Below the pieces are notes generated by a model, which was given only the letters and a program-made list of their open reading frames with translations, did not search any database and was not told the DNA's origin. Of a stretch of 27,157 nucleotides of DNA, positions 14,606 to 22,027 are shown piece after piece (position 1 is the stretch's first letter; each line of letters starts with the position of its first letter). The position numbers and the translations under genes were made by a program. Source of the DNA: a virus; the IMG/VR virus record IMGVR_UViG_3300006875_000127, positions 1-27,157 of that record. The stretch is one strand, 5' to 3'.

Positions 14606-16507
14606 TTATATTAAATCAGGTTGGATGTTATCTTCACTTAATAGTTCTGGTCCTTTGAATAACTTTGTTTGTCTACCCATGTGATCTAACATGTTTTTGT
14701 TTTTTACATATGTACTCATAGTATTTTCATATGCCATTGGTCCGCCTTTATATTGAACTTTAAATGCATCTTTGCTTTGTGAAGCGGCTGATCCCATTTC
14801 TTTATCTCCGAGGGGATCTCTACCAAATGGAGATTGATCTGTACCAATTTTTGATTGGTATTTTTTAGGTCTACCAGGTCCTTCTTTTGAAGTTTCGTCG
14901 TATCCTGTTGGAACATCTATTGGTCCGTCTCCTTTACCACCATATAAACTAGCTAATTGATGAGGAGTGCCAAATACTTGGCCAGTCTCTGCAGGATCAT
15001 TTCCTTCTTCTTCGATTTGTTTCAATCTAAATGCTTTCTTTTTATCTTCAGCAATTAAATCTTCCATTTCAAAATATTGATCTTCTGAGAATTGGAATAT
15101 TTTGTCGTAAATAAAATCTTTTGGTAATAAATTTCCTTCCATTGCAGATTTTGCAACTTCTACTTTTTCTTTAAATAAAGCAATTCTCTCTTGTTCGTAT
15201 ATAATTGAAGGGTTTGTTAGATCTAAACTAAAATTAGCAGCAGATTCATTTGTATATCCATGTGCATATAAATGAACAAGAGCTATTTTAGTGAGTTCTG
15301 ATAATATTATTCTTTGAATTCTTTCAATTGTTCTAGCAAATCTAATATCTTCTGCTGCTAATGTTGCTTTACCAGTTAAATCCTTTTCATAACCCATAAA
15401 TGCTTTAGGAATCTTTAAAGCAGCAAATAACTTCTCTCTAAAATATTGTACGTCTTCAATGGCATTATATTCTAATCCTTTCGCTGTATCAATTTTAGTA
15501 GTAGTATCATTTCCACGAACTGGTATAAAGAAATCTTCTAGTAAATTTTGTTGATTGTATTTTAAATTATATTGACCTGTACTAGGATCAATAAGAGGAG
15601 TTTTTTTCATCTTATTAATCATTCTCTGCATATAATTCTCTACTTCATTAGGTGGTATTGCGCCAACATTAACATAAAATGTTCTTCTTTCTGGAGCTCT
15701 TGTAATTCTATGGATTAACATGGCATCCTCAATAAGAGTATACTGTTTGAACAATTTCCTAGCAGGTTCTAGATATGATCTTCCATATGGTAAATAATTT
15801 ACGTCACCAGCTAATCTAAAATGCGCCATTTCATAATTATCAAAAAATACTCCAGGATCTTCATTATTATATGCCGAAGTAAAACCTGATGTTGTTCCTA
15901 ATGCTCCAAGTGGATCGTACTTAAATCTTACTTCATTTGGATTTTGCGGATTATATCCCTCTTGTCTAATTACATTATAAGCGCTAAATGGTATGACATT
16001 GTAAACTCCATATTTATCTGCTATTTCCAATTTTAAATAAAAATCTCCATACTTACACATATTTCTAACCCACGACCACATTGTAAATTCTATATTTAAA
16101 ACCGAATAGAATAAATTATATAATATTTTTTGTATATTCTCATCAGACGATCTAATTTGCAATACTTCTCCCTGTTCATTTTTAAGAGTACATTCATCAG
16201 CAACAATATCTAAAGCTGAGGCAACGATTGCATCTGTATCCATTGCATCATAATCAGCATATATTTGAACACGCGCTGATTGGTAATTTTGAGCTAAGTT
16301 TAAATTAACTCCGTATGATGTAGATGTTGTATATATTTTATGAAATCTATCTACTAAAGCATTAGTTTGGATTACACCGTTGTTTTGTATACGATCTACG
16401 TCTATTACTTTGAGTGCTCCGTCTCCATTATTTCTTATAATGACATCTGTAGAAAAGAGTCTTCTAAGAGCTGAAAATAAATTATCTTGTTTGTTTTGTT
16501 CTGCCAT
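14606..16507 (-). CDS. gp20: Portal protein (T4 gp20 family)
   Basis: A 633-aa protein downstream of TerL. It has the gp20-type core: RVQIYADYDAMDTDAIVASA with LDIVADECT (about 76-104), the wing/clip region (MWSWVRNMCKYGDFYLKLEI), the stem-helix part (ARKLFKQYTLIEDAMLIHRI followed by RAPERRTFYVNVGAIPPNEV), and the crown helices (YFREKLFAALKIPKAFMGYE, then FARTIERIQRIILSELTKIA). Twelve copies form the vertex through which DNA is packaged and to which neck proteins bind. It is longer than T4 gp20 (524 aa) because of a Gly/Pro/Lys-rich, probably flexible C-terminal tail (about 515-600). The gap to terL is 9 nt, so the two are co-expressed. Confidence 0.95.
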   Translation of the reverse strand: MAEQNKQDNLFSALRRLFSTDVIIRNNGDGALKVIDVDRIQNNGVIQTNALVDRFHKIYTTSTSYGVNLNLAQNYQSARVQIYADYDAMDTDAIVASALDIVADECTLKNEQGEVLQIRSSDENIQKILYNLFYSVLNIEFTMWSWVRNMCKYGDFYLKLEIADKYGVYNVIPFSAYNVIRQEGYNPQNPNEVRFKYDPLGALGTTSGFTSAYNNEDPGVFFDNYEMAHFRLAGDVNYLPYGRSYLEPARKLFKQYTLIEDAMLIHRITRAPERRTFYVNVGAIPPNEVENYMQRMINKMKKTPLIDPSTGQYNLKYNQQNLLEDFFIPVRGNDTTTKIDTAKGLEYNAIEDVQYFREKLFAALKIPKAFMGYEKDLTGKATLAAEDIRFARTIERIQRIILSELTKIALVHLYAHGYTNESAANFSLDLTNPSIIYEQERIALFKEKVEVAKSAMEGNLLPKDFIYDKIFQFSEDQYFEMEDLIAEDKKKAFRLKQIEEEGNDPAETGQVFGTPHQLASLYGGKGDGPIDVPTGYDETSKEGPGRPKKYQSKIGTDQSPFGRDPLGDKEMGSAASQSKDAFKVQYKGGPMAYENTMSTYVKNKNMLDHMGRQTKLFKGPELLSEDNIQPDLI

Positions 16508-16516
16508 AATTAAATT

Positions 16517-18115
16517 TTATATTAGCCATCTTAAATCTTCTGGTTGTTGACCTTGAGACGAAGGAATATTCATGTTCCAAGGATTTTGATTTATGTGGCT
16601 ATTAGCATTATATAATATATTATCTCCACTTGTTTTAGAATAACTATTAAGTGCGTTATATGTTAAGCTTTCTGCTGTTTTCCTATATCTCAATGATGTT
16701 TCTCTCAAATACATTCCAGTCGCAAAAGATAACACTAAATCATCATTGTATCCATTCATAGCTTGTTGACGATTATTTTTCCAAATAAAAACTCGAAGTT
16801 CTTCTAATAATCTTCTTGACTTTATATTTGCAATCTTATTTTCTATACAATCTCGCATTTTTTCTATTGCTAAAGGTCTAGTTCTTTGATTCATCGAAAA
16901 ACCTGGAACTAATCCGTTAGATTTTTCATATTTGTTTATATATGTCATAAAATCAGAATTTCCTTCTGATCTGAGACTATAATAAACATTTGTATATCCG
17001 CTTTCTACCACAGATTGAACAACGTCCCATCCAATATTATTATTTTCTACGACAAGTAGTGCCTGATTGTATTCGGTGGCTGCAGAAATTAAAACATTTG
17101 CGTATTCTCTTGTACCCAATTGTGACTGATACTCTGCAACTTGAGTCATTGTATCAATATCAATAACATGAAATGCTGAATAATCTGAACCATCTCCTCG
17201 AGCAACGTCTGCTACTACTACATAGTATTTCATCGGATCAGGATATTCCCATATCCAATAGCCTTTATCAATTCCTCGCTTTTCTTCGGGTTCGCATATC
17301 ATATTTTGTTCATACCAAGTAAGTATATCGGGTTCAATAACAGTATTACCTGAGCTTAAGAAAGAGCAATCGCACTCTTGAGCGGCATTTCGTTTACCTA
17401 GATTAACGTCCTGTTCGTCTCTCCAAGATTGATCTCTTTCTGGATGTACCGACCATGGTAAAGATATTGGTATAAAATTATTCTCTTGCTTTTGAGCTGT
17501 ACTATATGTTTTGTGAAACCAGTTACCCATACCGTTCGGAGTGGATAATGCTATACATCCACCACCTGTGGCAAGAGTCATTTTTGCAGCGGTGTAGATT
17601 GTTTCAATATTATCTATGAATGCAGCTTCATCAATTACCAATAGAGAGACAGCTTCAGAACGACCGGAGTCTCCAGCAGCTGATACGGCTTTAATCTGAG
17701 AGCCATTTGTTAGTCTTAAGCTTAACCTATTGTTTTCTATTGCAGTTGCTCCTATTCTAAGCCAGACTGGCAGGTTATCGTACGCAAACCTTACTTTTGT
17801 AACCATGTTTTTGGCTACATCTTGTTTGGTCGCTATAACAAGAACGTTCTTATCCTTGTTAAATATCATTAACCACAAAGAATAAGCTGATACGAGTGTA
17901 GATATACCTAACTGCCTAGATTTATTTATTATAGAATCAGGATACTTTTGAAAGAGTCTGAGTACTTTCTCTTGGAACGGATAAAGATCAAACAATTGAC
18001 GACCCCTAGTAGGATGCTGAATAGTGTAATACTTCTTCATGAAGTACACGGGATCCTGTGAGCACTTAATAAATTCTTCCTTTATTTTTTCTTTTAAATT
18101 TTGCTGTTCGCCCAT
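16517..18115 (-). CDS. terL: Terminase large subunit (T4 gp17 family)
   Basis: A 532-aa packaging motor with nuclease. ATPase: adenine-binding-like F-Q at 47-48, variant Walker A KSRQLGIST (65-73), Walker B LLVIDEAAF (158-166), and the coupling motif STPNG (191-195). RNase H-like nuclease: Asp303 in VADVARGDGSD, Glu357 in VVENNN, and Asp458/459 in NDDLVLSFATG. The R-Q-x-G-x-S/T Walker A and the domain layout match T4-like terminases. The small subunit (gp16) is not seen next to it. The gene begins at an ATG 4 nt from the octamer and just after a terminator that ends the envelope cassette, so it probably starts a new transcript for the head module. Confidence 0.97.
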   Translation of the reverse strand: MGEQQNLKEKIKEEFIKCSQDPVYFMKKYYTIQHPTRGRQLFDLYPFQEKVLRLFQKYPDSIINKSRQLGISTLVSAYSLWLMIFNKDKNVLVIATKQDVAKNMVTKVRFAYDNLPVWLRIGATAIENNRLSLRLTNGSQIKAVSAAGDSGRSEAVSLLVIDEAAFIDNIETIYTAAKMTLATGGGCIALSTPNGMGNWFHKTYSTAQKQENNFIPISLPWSVHPERDQSWRDEQDVNLGKRNAAQECDCSFLSSGNTVIEPDILTWYEQNMICEPEEKRGIDKGYWIWEYPDPMKYYVVVADVARGDGSDYSAFHVIDIDTMTQVAEYQSQLGTREYANVLISAATEYNQALLVVENNNIGWDVVQSVVESGYTNVYYSLRSEGNSDFMTYINKYEKSNGLVPGFSMNQRTRPLAIEKMRDCIENKIANIKSRRLLEELRVFIWKNNRQQAMNGYNDDLVLSFATGMYLRETSLRYRKTAESLTYNALNSYSKTSGDNILYNANSHINQNPWNMNIPSSQGQQPEDLRWLI

Positions 18116-18119
18116 GTTT

Positions 18120-18127
18120 ATAAATAT
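18120..18127 (-). promoter_or_regulatory. ATATTTAT intergenic octamer upstream of terL
   Basis: Coding-strand ATATTTAT between the terminator U-tract and the terL ATG, with 4 nt to the ATG and 2 nt to the U-tract. As at phoH, terminator and octamer come together. Function unknown. Confidence 0.4.
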
Positions 18128-18129
18128 AC

Positions 18130-18157
18130 AAAAAAGCCCAACCTAGTAAGTTGAGCT
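18130..18157 (-). terminator. Rho-independent terminator after the T9SS-cargo gene
   Basis: Coding strand: AGCTCAAC (18157-18150), 7-nt loop, GTTGGGCT (18142-18135), then TTTTTT (18135-18130, sharing its first T with the stem). It is an 8-bp stem with one G-U pair, which works only for minus-strand transcription. It sits about 45 nt past the stop of the gene at 18202 and ends the envelope cassette before terL. Confidence 0.88.
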
Positions 18158-18201
18158 AATTTGTGGTAAGGAAGAGGTCGTTTAATTATTTATATTTTTG
18201 C

Positions 18202-19491
18202 CTATTGTTTGAATATCCTACTACGATACCACACACCATTACAATAAATTCTCACATAGTACATTCCTGTAGGGAAGTTAGTTAAATCAATGTGGATTTG
18301 ATTACTACCCGCAATGGCTGTCATAGTGAATTGTGATACCATATGATATTGTGAGTTGTAAACATATACACGTACTGTACCACCTGTAGTCAAATTCAAT
18401 GTTACATTTGAACCTGTTGATGTTGGGTTAGGGTATGCTGTTAAATAGTTATTTGTATTTGTTGAATAGGGATACGTAGTATCTCTTGGTATTCTTACGG
18501 TATCACATTTTTCAGCAATACAATTTGGATAAACCATTCTCAAACATACTCGGTACAAACCAGGGTACATATACCTATGGTGTGGATTGTATGCACTATC
18601 TGCTGTACCGTCACCAAATGTCCACCTAACGCTTGTTGGATTTGATGTACTAATAGTTGTATTTGTAAAATGTACCAACCCTCTTGATGTGTCTCTGGTC
18701 CAAGTATAATTTGCGGGGAAGTTACAAGCGGTTGAAGAGCAAGTATTCATCACCATATACCATTGACTCCATGTCCGAGTGATACAGTTATAGTGTGCGC
18801 TGTCCTTTATGTAACCAGTAGTTCCGGCGAATGTACAATTCCTATATCTGAATGTATCTCTTTCAGTACATGGTGTAGTGTTGTTGTTTGGAATAACAAT
18901 CGAGTCACATATATCAGTAAAGCAAGAAGTGTATTGAATCCGAAGGCAAACTGCGTATATGCCAGGATGGGTGTATGTATGGTGAGTACCATATCTGGAT
19001 GCAAATGCTGTGTCCATAGTACCATCACCAAATGTCCACTTCACTTTTACCAATGTACCATTTGCGGTTGTTGGAGTTGTATTAGTAAACCAAACAGTTC
19101 TATTGTTGCTAGTGTCTAATACGGAGTAGAAACTTGCTGGCGTATTGCATGGAGTACCGGCCGTTTGAGCGATTTGAATAACGGTCCCAGTCGAATCATA
19201 ACACCACATAACACTTCCGTTGTATCTTCTAATAATATGCGATACCCAATATGTGCCATTGTTTGCGTATGTGTGAACTGGGTTTGGCAGTGATGAACTT
19301 GTACCATCACCAAATATCCAAAGGTGGTATGTGTAGAGCGAATCACCAACTACGCCTGGGAAGAATACCACTGTTGATTGAGAAGGTCTTGTAGTGGTAA
19401 ATGCAGCTGAACACCCTGTTGGTGGCGGTGTTTGAGCTAGTGAACTGATTGCCAAAGCCAATGCAACCAAAACCGAATAAAGTTTTTTCAT
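18202..19491 (-). CDS. Secreted PKD-repeat protein with T9SS C-terminal sorting domain (phage-borne)
   Basis: A 429-aa protein with a Sec signal peptide (MKKLYSVLVALALAISSLAQ, cleavage near 18-20). It has three PKD-type repeats with the W-x-F-G-D-G-T core: 58-84, 152-183 and 290-317, each ending with a Y-x-x-x-G-x-Y strand. The C-terminal about 80 residues (about 350-429) match a Bacteroidota type A sorting domain: Y-P-N-P (353-356), V-R-V-Y-V-Y-N, then L-T-N-F-P-T-G-M-Y-Y-V-R-I-Y, ending in R-I-F-K-Q. Such domains guide proteins through the type IX secretion system to the outside of the cell. It is unusual in a phage and has higher GC (about 42% in a sampled line) than its surroundings, which suggests acquisition from a host. 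It may coat the infected cell, change adhesion or block further phage. Several Cys are present, possibly disulfide pairs. Confidence 0.9.
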   Translation of the reverse strand: MKKLYSVLVALALAISSLAQTPPPTGCSAAFTTTRPSQSTVVFFPGVVGDSLYTYHLWIFGDGTSSSLPNPVHTYANNGTYWVSHIIRRYNGSVMWCYDSTGTVIQIAQTAGTPCNTPASFYSVLDTSNNRTVWFTNTTPTTANGTLVKVKWTFGDGTMDTAFASRYGTHHTYTHPGIYAVCLRIQYTSCFTDICDSIVIPNNNTTPCTERDTFRYRNCTFAGTTGYIKDSAHYNCITRTWSQWYMVMNTCSSTACNFPANYTWTRDTSRGLVHFTNTTISTSNPTSVRWTFGDGTADSAYNPHHRYMYPGLYRVCLRMVYPNCIAEKCDTVRIPRDTTYPYSTNTNNYLTAYPNPTSTGSNVTLNLTTGGTVRVYVYNSQYHMVSQFTMTAIAGSNQIHIDLTNFPTGMYYVRIYCNGVWYRSRIFKQ

Positions 19492-19525
19492 ACTATTTGT
19501 TTGTTTTTGTTTTAATTAAAAAACA
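19492..19525 (-). promoter_or_regulatory. A-rich translation-initiation leader of the T9SS-cargo gene
   Basis: Coding strand reads TTAATTAAAACAAAAACAAA and continues CAAATAGT before the ATG, with no Shine-Dalgarno sequence. Such A-rich, SD-less leaders are typical of Bacteroidota genes. This supports the host assignment and a host origin for the gene. Confidence 0.5.
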
Positions 19526-19918
19526 TTATGGGCAATTCGTGCTATCAGCCCCCTCTTTCCAGAAATTTCCTGTATAGGTTCCACCAACGCTAGTTGTGGT
19601 CAATTTCATCAGGTTGCAATTACAGCCAAATTCAACATATGATTTTACAATAGTGCTGCCACTTATCTTTACACAAAGAGAATCTCCTTCCATCCACCAT
19701 TTATGTGGGTTGGGTATGGCATCAGCAATGGTTCCGAACTGACCATTTGTCGAGTAGATGGTATATTGCAAACTATCTTTGTATTCATAAAGGGTATTGC
19801 CAAGCGGGCCAATCCATCTTCCTACAACAGTGCAGTTGGGCTGTACGGATGAGGATTTCTCACATGCGGTTAGGGCTGTCAGGAGACAAACTAATAGAAC
19901 AAAATAAACTTTTTTCAT
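19526..19918 (-). CDS. Small lipoprotein, 130 aa
   Basis: It starts MKKVYFVLLVCLLTALTAC with lipobox L-T-A-C and Cys19 as the lipidation site. The mature part (about 110 aa) looks like a small beta-barrel/lipocalin-like lipoprotein (TVVGRWIGPLGNTLYEYKDS, then SLQYTIYSTNGQFGTI), with C-N-C and a final Cys. The sequence context and GC level (higher than the phage average) match its neighbour at 18202, so the two were probably gained together. Phage lipoproteins often act in superinfection exclusion (for example T5 Llp) or as outer-membrane spanins. It lacks the short, Pro-rich look of many o-spanins, so exclusion or surface modification is the more likely role. This is inference. Confidence 0.8.
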   Translation of the reverse strand: MKKVYFVLLVCLLTALTACEKSSSVQPNCTVVGRWIGPLGNTLYEYKDSLQYTIYSTNGQFGTIADAIPNPHKWWMEGDSLCVKISGSTIVKSYVEFGCNCNLMKLTTTSVGGTYTGNFWKEGADSTNCP

Positions 19919-19933
19919 AATAATTGTTTTTAT

Positions 19934-20359
19934 TTATTTAGTTAAAATTATATATCCAGCAATTCCAATTACTAATCCGCCCCAGAATCCTACTTTGTAT
20001 ATTCTGTTAACGAATTTTTGTTTCTTGTATTGCTTATTTACGCGATCGTATTCTTTTTCTAGCCCATCGTACATTGTAATATAAGCATCTTTAGCCATTC
20101 TTTCATTACGCACTTGCTCTGTTAAATTAAGTTCCTTTTTCTTTTGTGTATCAATAACACTATCTTTTAAGGATATGATTCGATCCTGTATACTTAATTC
20201 TTCATAGGCTAAGTCCAGCATATCTCTAGCTGAATCACCTGATATTAGATCAAGCGATATTTGTCTAGCTACTGGATATGGTAAGCAAACGGAGGATGTG
20301 TCTTGGCTGTAACTATTGAGAGTCAATAAAGTTAATAGTAATATTAGTAATGATTTCAT
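19934..20359 (-). CDS. Exported coiled-coil protein with C-terminal TM helix (possible lysis/spanin component)
   Basis: A 141-aa protein with an N-terminal signal peptide (MKSLLILLLTLLTLNSYSQ, predicted cut before DTSS). A short Cys-containing start (VCLPYPVARQ) is followed by a long charged coiled coil (about 45-115), and a C-terminal TM helix at about 121-140 (YKVGFWGGLVIGIAGYIILT). Similar signal-peptide, CLP motif, coiled-coil proteins are common in Bacteroidota phages, by recollection, and are usually unannotated. Together with the N-anchored coiled-coil protein at 20587 it could span the periplasm during lysis. No endolysin is visible in the window, so a lysis role is inferred only from topology. 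Confidence 0.7.
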   Translation of the reverse strand: MKSLLILLLTLLTLNSYSQDTSSVCLPYPVARQISLDLISGDSARDMLDLAYEELSIQDRIISLKDSVIDTQKKKELNLTEQVRNERMAKDAYITMYDGLEKEYDRVNKQYKKQKFVNRIYKVGFWGGLVIGIAGYIILTK

Positions 20360-20373
20360 ATTATTTAATATAT

Positions 20374-20574
20374 TTAGAGATATTTAGAGTATTTCTTTCT
20401 AGCTTCTTTTTGATCTTCAGGACTTAATTGATTAAAGATATTTCGGAGTTTAGTCTTATCATAATAGTCACTGCCTTTTTCATATTGTTTGATAGCGGAT
20501 TCTAAATCTGATATTGGTTTAAAATTAGATTCTTTCTCTTCGGCTATCATTTTTATTATATCTTTTAATTTCAT
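20374..20574 (-). CDS. Small charged protein with capsid-targeting-like N-terminus, 66 aa
   Basis: It begins MKLKDIIKMIAEEKESN. The first 12 residues form an amphipathic helix ending in I-A-E, the same final tripeptide as the T4 internal-protein targeting peptide (MKTYQEFIAE). The rest is charged and helical (SAIKQYEKGSDYYDKTKLRN, then LSPEDQKEARKKYSKYL). It lies inside the membrane-protein cassette but has no signal peptide or TM helix, so it may be a small internal-head protein or a regulator. Gaps are 14 nt and 12 nt on either side. The function is unknown. Confidence 0.65.
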   Translation of the reverse strand: MKLKDIIKMIAEEKESNFKPISDLESAIKQYEKGSDYYDKTKLRNIFNQLSPEDQKEARKKYSKYL

Positions 20575-20586
20575 TATATATTGAAT

Positions 20587-20925
20587 TTAAAAATTGTAAC
20601 GATCTTTAAAAAAGCTATCTACTTGATTTGGTGTAAATTTTCTAGCGTTATCGCCTTTTTCTTTATACACCTCTTTAATGATAGTAGTTTTACCTTTGTT
20701 ATTATCTAATCTAGTATTCAATTCTATGATTTGTTGATCAAACTCGTATTGAAGACTATCAAATTGCAGTATGTAAAATTCTAGCTCTTTATTTTTTTCT
20801 TCTAAGCTATCAATACGACTAATCAATGCTTGATCTGGTTTGTATTCTTTTGCAGGAAATAAATCTGGTAGGAATATGTAGACTAAAATTAGTCCTACTA
20901 AACCGTATAATATATATCTATCCAT
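20587..20925 (-). CDS. N-anchored coiled-coil membrane protein (i-spanin-like)
   Basis: A 112-aa protein with an N-terminal TM helix (about 5-24, ILYGLVGLILVYIFLPDLFP), then a charged coiled coil (about 34-75, IDSLEEKNKELEFYILQFDS), and a C-terminal F-T-P-N-Q-V-D-S-F-F-K-D-R-Y motif. This topology (inner-membrane anchor, periplasmic coiled coil, no signal-peptide cleavage site) is that of an inner-membrane spanin, which works with an outer-membrane partner to fuse the membranes at lysis. The nearby lipoprotein or the exported coiled-coil protein could be its partner. No sequence identity to Rz is claimed. Confidence 0.7.
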   Translation of the reverse strand: MDRYILYGLVGLILVYIFLPDLFPAKEYKPDQALISRIDSLEEKNKELEFYILQFDSLQYEFDQQIIELNTRLDNNKGKTTIIKEVYKEKGDNARKFTPNQVDSFFKDRYNF

Positions 20926-20928
20926 ATT

Positions 20929-21657
20929 TTATTTGTTTTTAAATGTTTTTGGATTGAATTTTTTAAATGATAAACCCTTACCTGATGGATCATATATGAA
21001 TCTTCTTACTTTATCTTCGTAAAAATCAGGTTCTAGAGCAATATATATTTTATTTTTATATTCTTTTCCAAAATGTAAAATTTCTTTTTCATCGCTAACA
21101 AAAAATATTTTCAGTACCTTTGAATTTATTAAAAATTCAGTATCAGTTAAATTAGTAACTAACATTCCTTCACCAGCAAAATCTTGACCTGTTCTGTGGT
21201 CATATGTCCAACTTTGAATAGGTGATCTTGGTTTATAGTCAATCGGTTTTTTATATAACCAATAGTCTTCTTTTAACCGAGTCCAATCTTGTATTTTACT
21301 GCTTCTTAACTGAGATAGGGTTGCTTTACTTATATCTCCAACTCCTCTATACACTACAGTTCCGTTAGGAACATTGGGTTTAAATATTATAGGGTATTTT
21401 TTTTTGAGTTGAAACAGTTTATCCTTAGCTTTAGTAAGAAACTTCATTGAGTAAGAAGGCATACTTGTCCAATCATTTAAAGCATCGTATAAATCATTTT
21501 CAAATTCTGTGTTAGGTTCTGATTTGGATTTGTAACCTTGTAATTTTGCGAAAGCTGGATCGTTGTCTAAGTCAGCGAAAACAACATTACCGAGAGGTTT
21601 AGTTGCGGTAGCGTTGTCGCTCATTTCCTTTTCTGTCAATATATCTAACAGTTTCAT
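20929..21657 (-). CDS. Putative ADP-ribosyltransferase, possible internal head protein
   Basis: A 242-aa protein with the R-S-E signature of arginine-type ADP-ribosyltransferases in the right order. It has Y-R-G (Arg104 in TVVYRGVGD), then a Q-S-W-T-Y segment (Ser149 in SPIQSWTYDHRTG, the S-T-S equivalent), then E-x-E (Glu190-Lys-Glu192 in SDEKEILHFG, with the usual following I-L). In T4, Alt, ModA and ModB modify host RNA polymerase and ribosomal proteins, and Alt is injected from the head. The N-terminus MKLLDILTE ends in L-T-E, a gp21-type cleavage site, so it may be packaged like Alt, but the call rests on motif spacing alone. It overlaps the upstream gene by 1 nt (TAATG). Confidence 0.62.
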   Translation of the reverse strand: MKLLDILTEKEMSDNATATKPLGNVVFADLDNDPAFAKLQGYKSKSEPNTEFENDLYDALNDWTSMPSYSMKFLTKAKDKLFQLKKKYPIIFKPNVPNGTVVYRGVGDISKATLSQLRSSKIQDWTRLKEDYWLYKKPIDYKPRSPIQSWTYDHRTGQDFAGEGMLVTNLTDTEFLINSKVLKIFFVSDEKEILHFGKEYKNKIYIALEPDFYEDKVRRFIYDPSGKGLSFKKFNPKTFKNK

Positions 21658-22025
21658 TAGCTTTCTGTTTCTTCTGTTTCATCATCAGTAGAGGGATTTT
21701 CTACTGCATCTATTTTCTTTTTAAGATCTTTTATTTTTTGTGGAAGATTTCCAATTGCTTTTTTGTAATCTGAAATGCTACCTTTCATTTTTCTACCTGT
21801 TGGAGTATCTTCTGTGTATTTAAAAATTACGTCTTTTACTTTAGCTTGTAAAATTTTTAATTCTTGTTTATACTTATCCAGATTTCTCATATCCTTTTCC
21901 GTAGATTTCATGTCCGATTTCTTAGGTTCAGGAGTCTCATCAGGATCTACGTCTTCTATTATTCTAATCTTACTTATTAATGTAAGATTATTTTCTATGA
22001 GATATTTTTGTAAATTAAAAGACAT
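21657..22025 (-). CDS. Uncharacterised coiled-coil protein, 122 aa
   Basis: Not recognised. It begins MSFNLQKYLIENNLTLISKI, with L-I-E (9-11) and a second I-I-E (22-24) near the N-terminus, both fitting the prohead-protease rule. An acidic Pro-rich segment (DVDPDETPEPKK) follows, then a Lys-rich coiled coil (about 45-105) and an acidic tail (STDDETEETES). It is 2 nt from the 558-aa gene upstream and overlaps the putative ADP-ribosyltransferase by 1 nt (TAATG), so the two are translationally coupled. It could be a partner, inhibitor or packaging adaptor of that enzyme; this is inference. Confidence 0.65.
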   Translation of the reverse strand: MSFNLQKYLIENNLTLISKIRIIEDVDPDETPEPKKSDMKSTEKDMRNLDKYKQELKILQAKVKDVIFKYTEDTPTGRKMKGSISDYKKAIGNLPQKIKDLKKKIDAVENPSTDDETEETES

Positions 22026-22027
22026 TG

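Noticed and set aside
18187-18194. Minus-strand TATAAATA as a T4-type late promoter for terL
   Set aside because: It is a single copy, lies before the terminator that separates it from terL, and this orientation is not enriched in other gaps.
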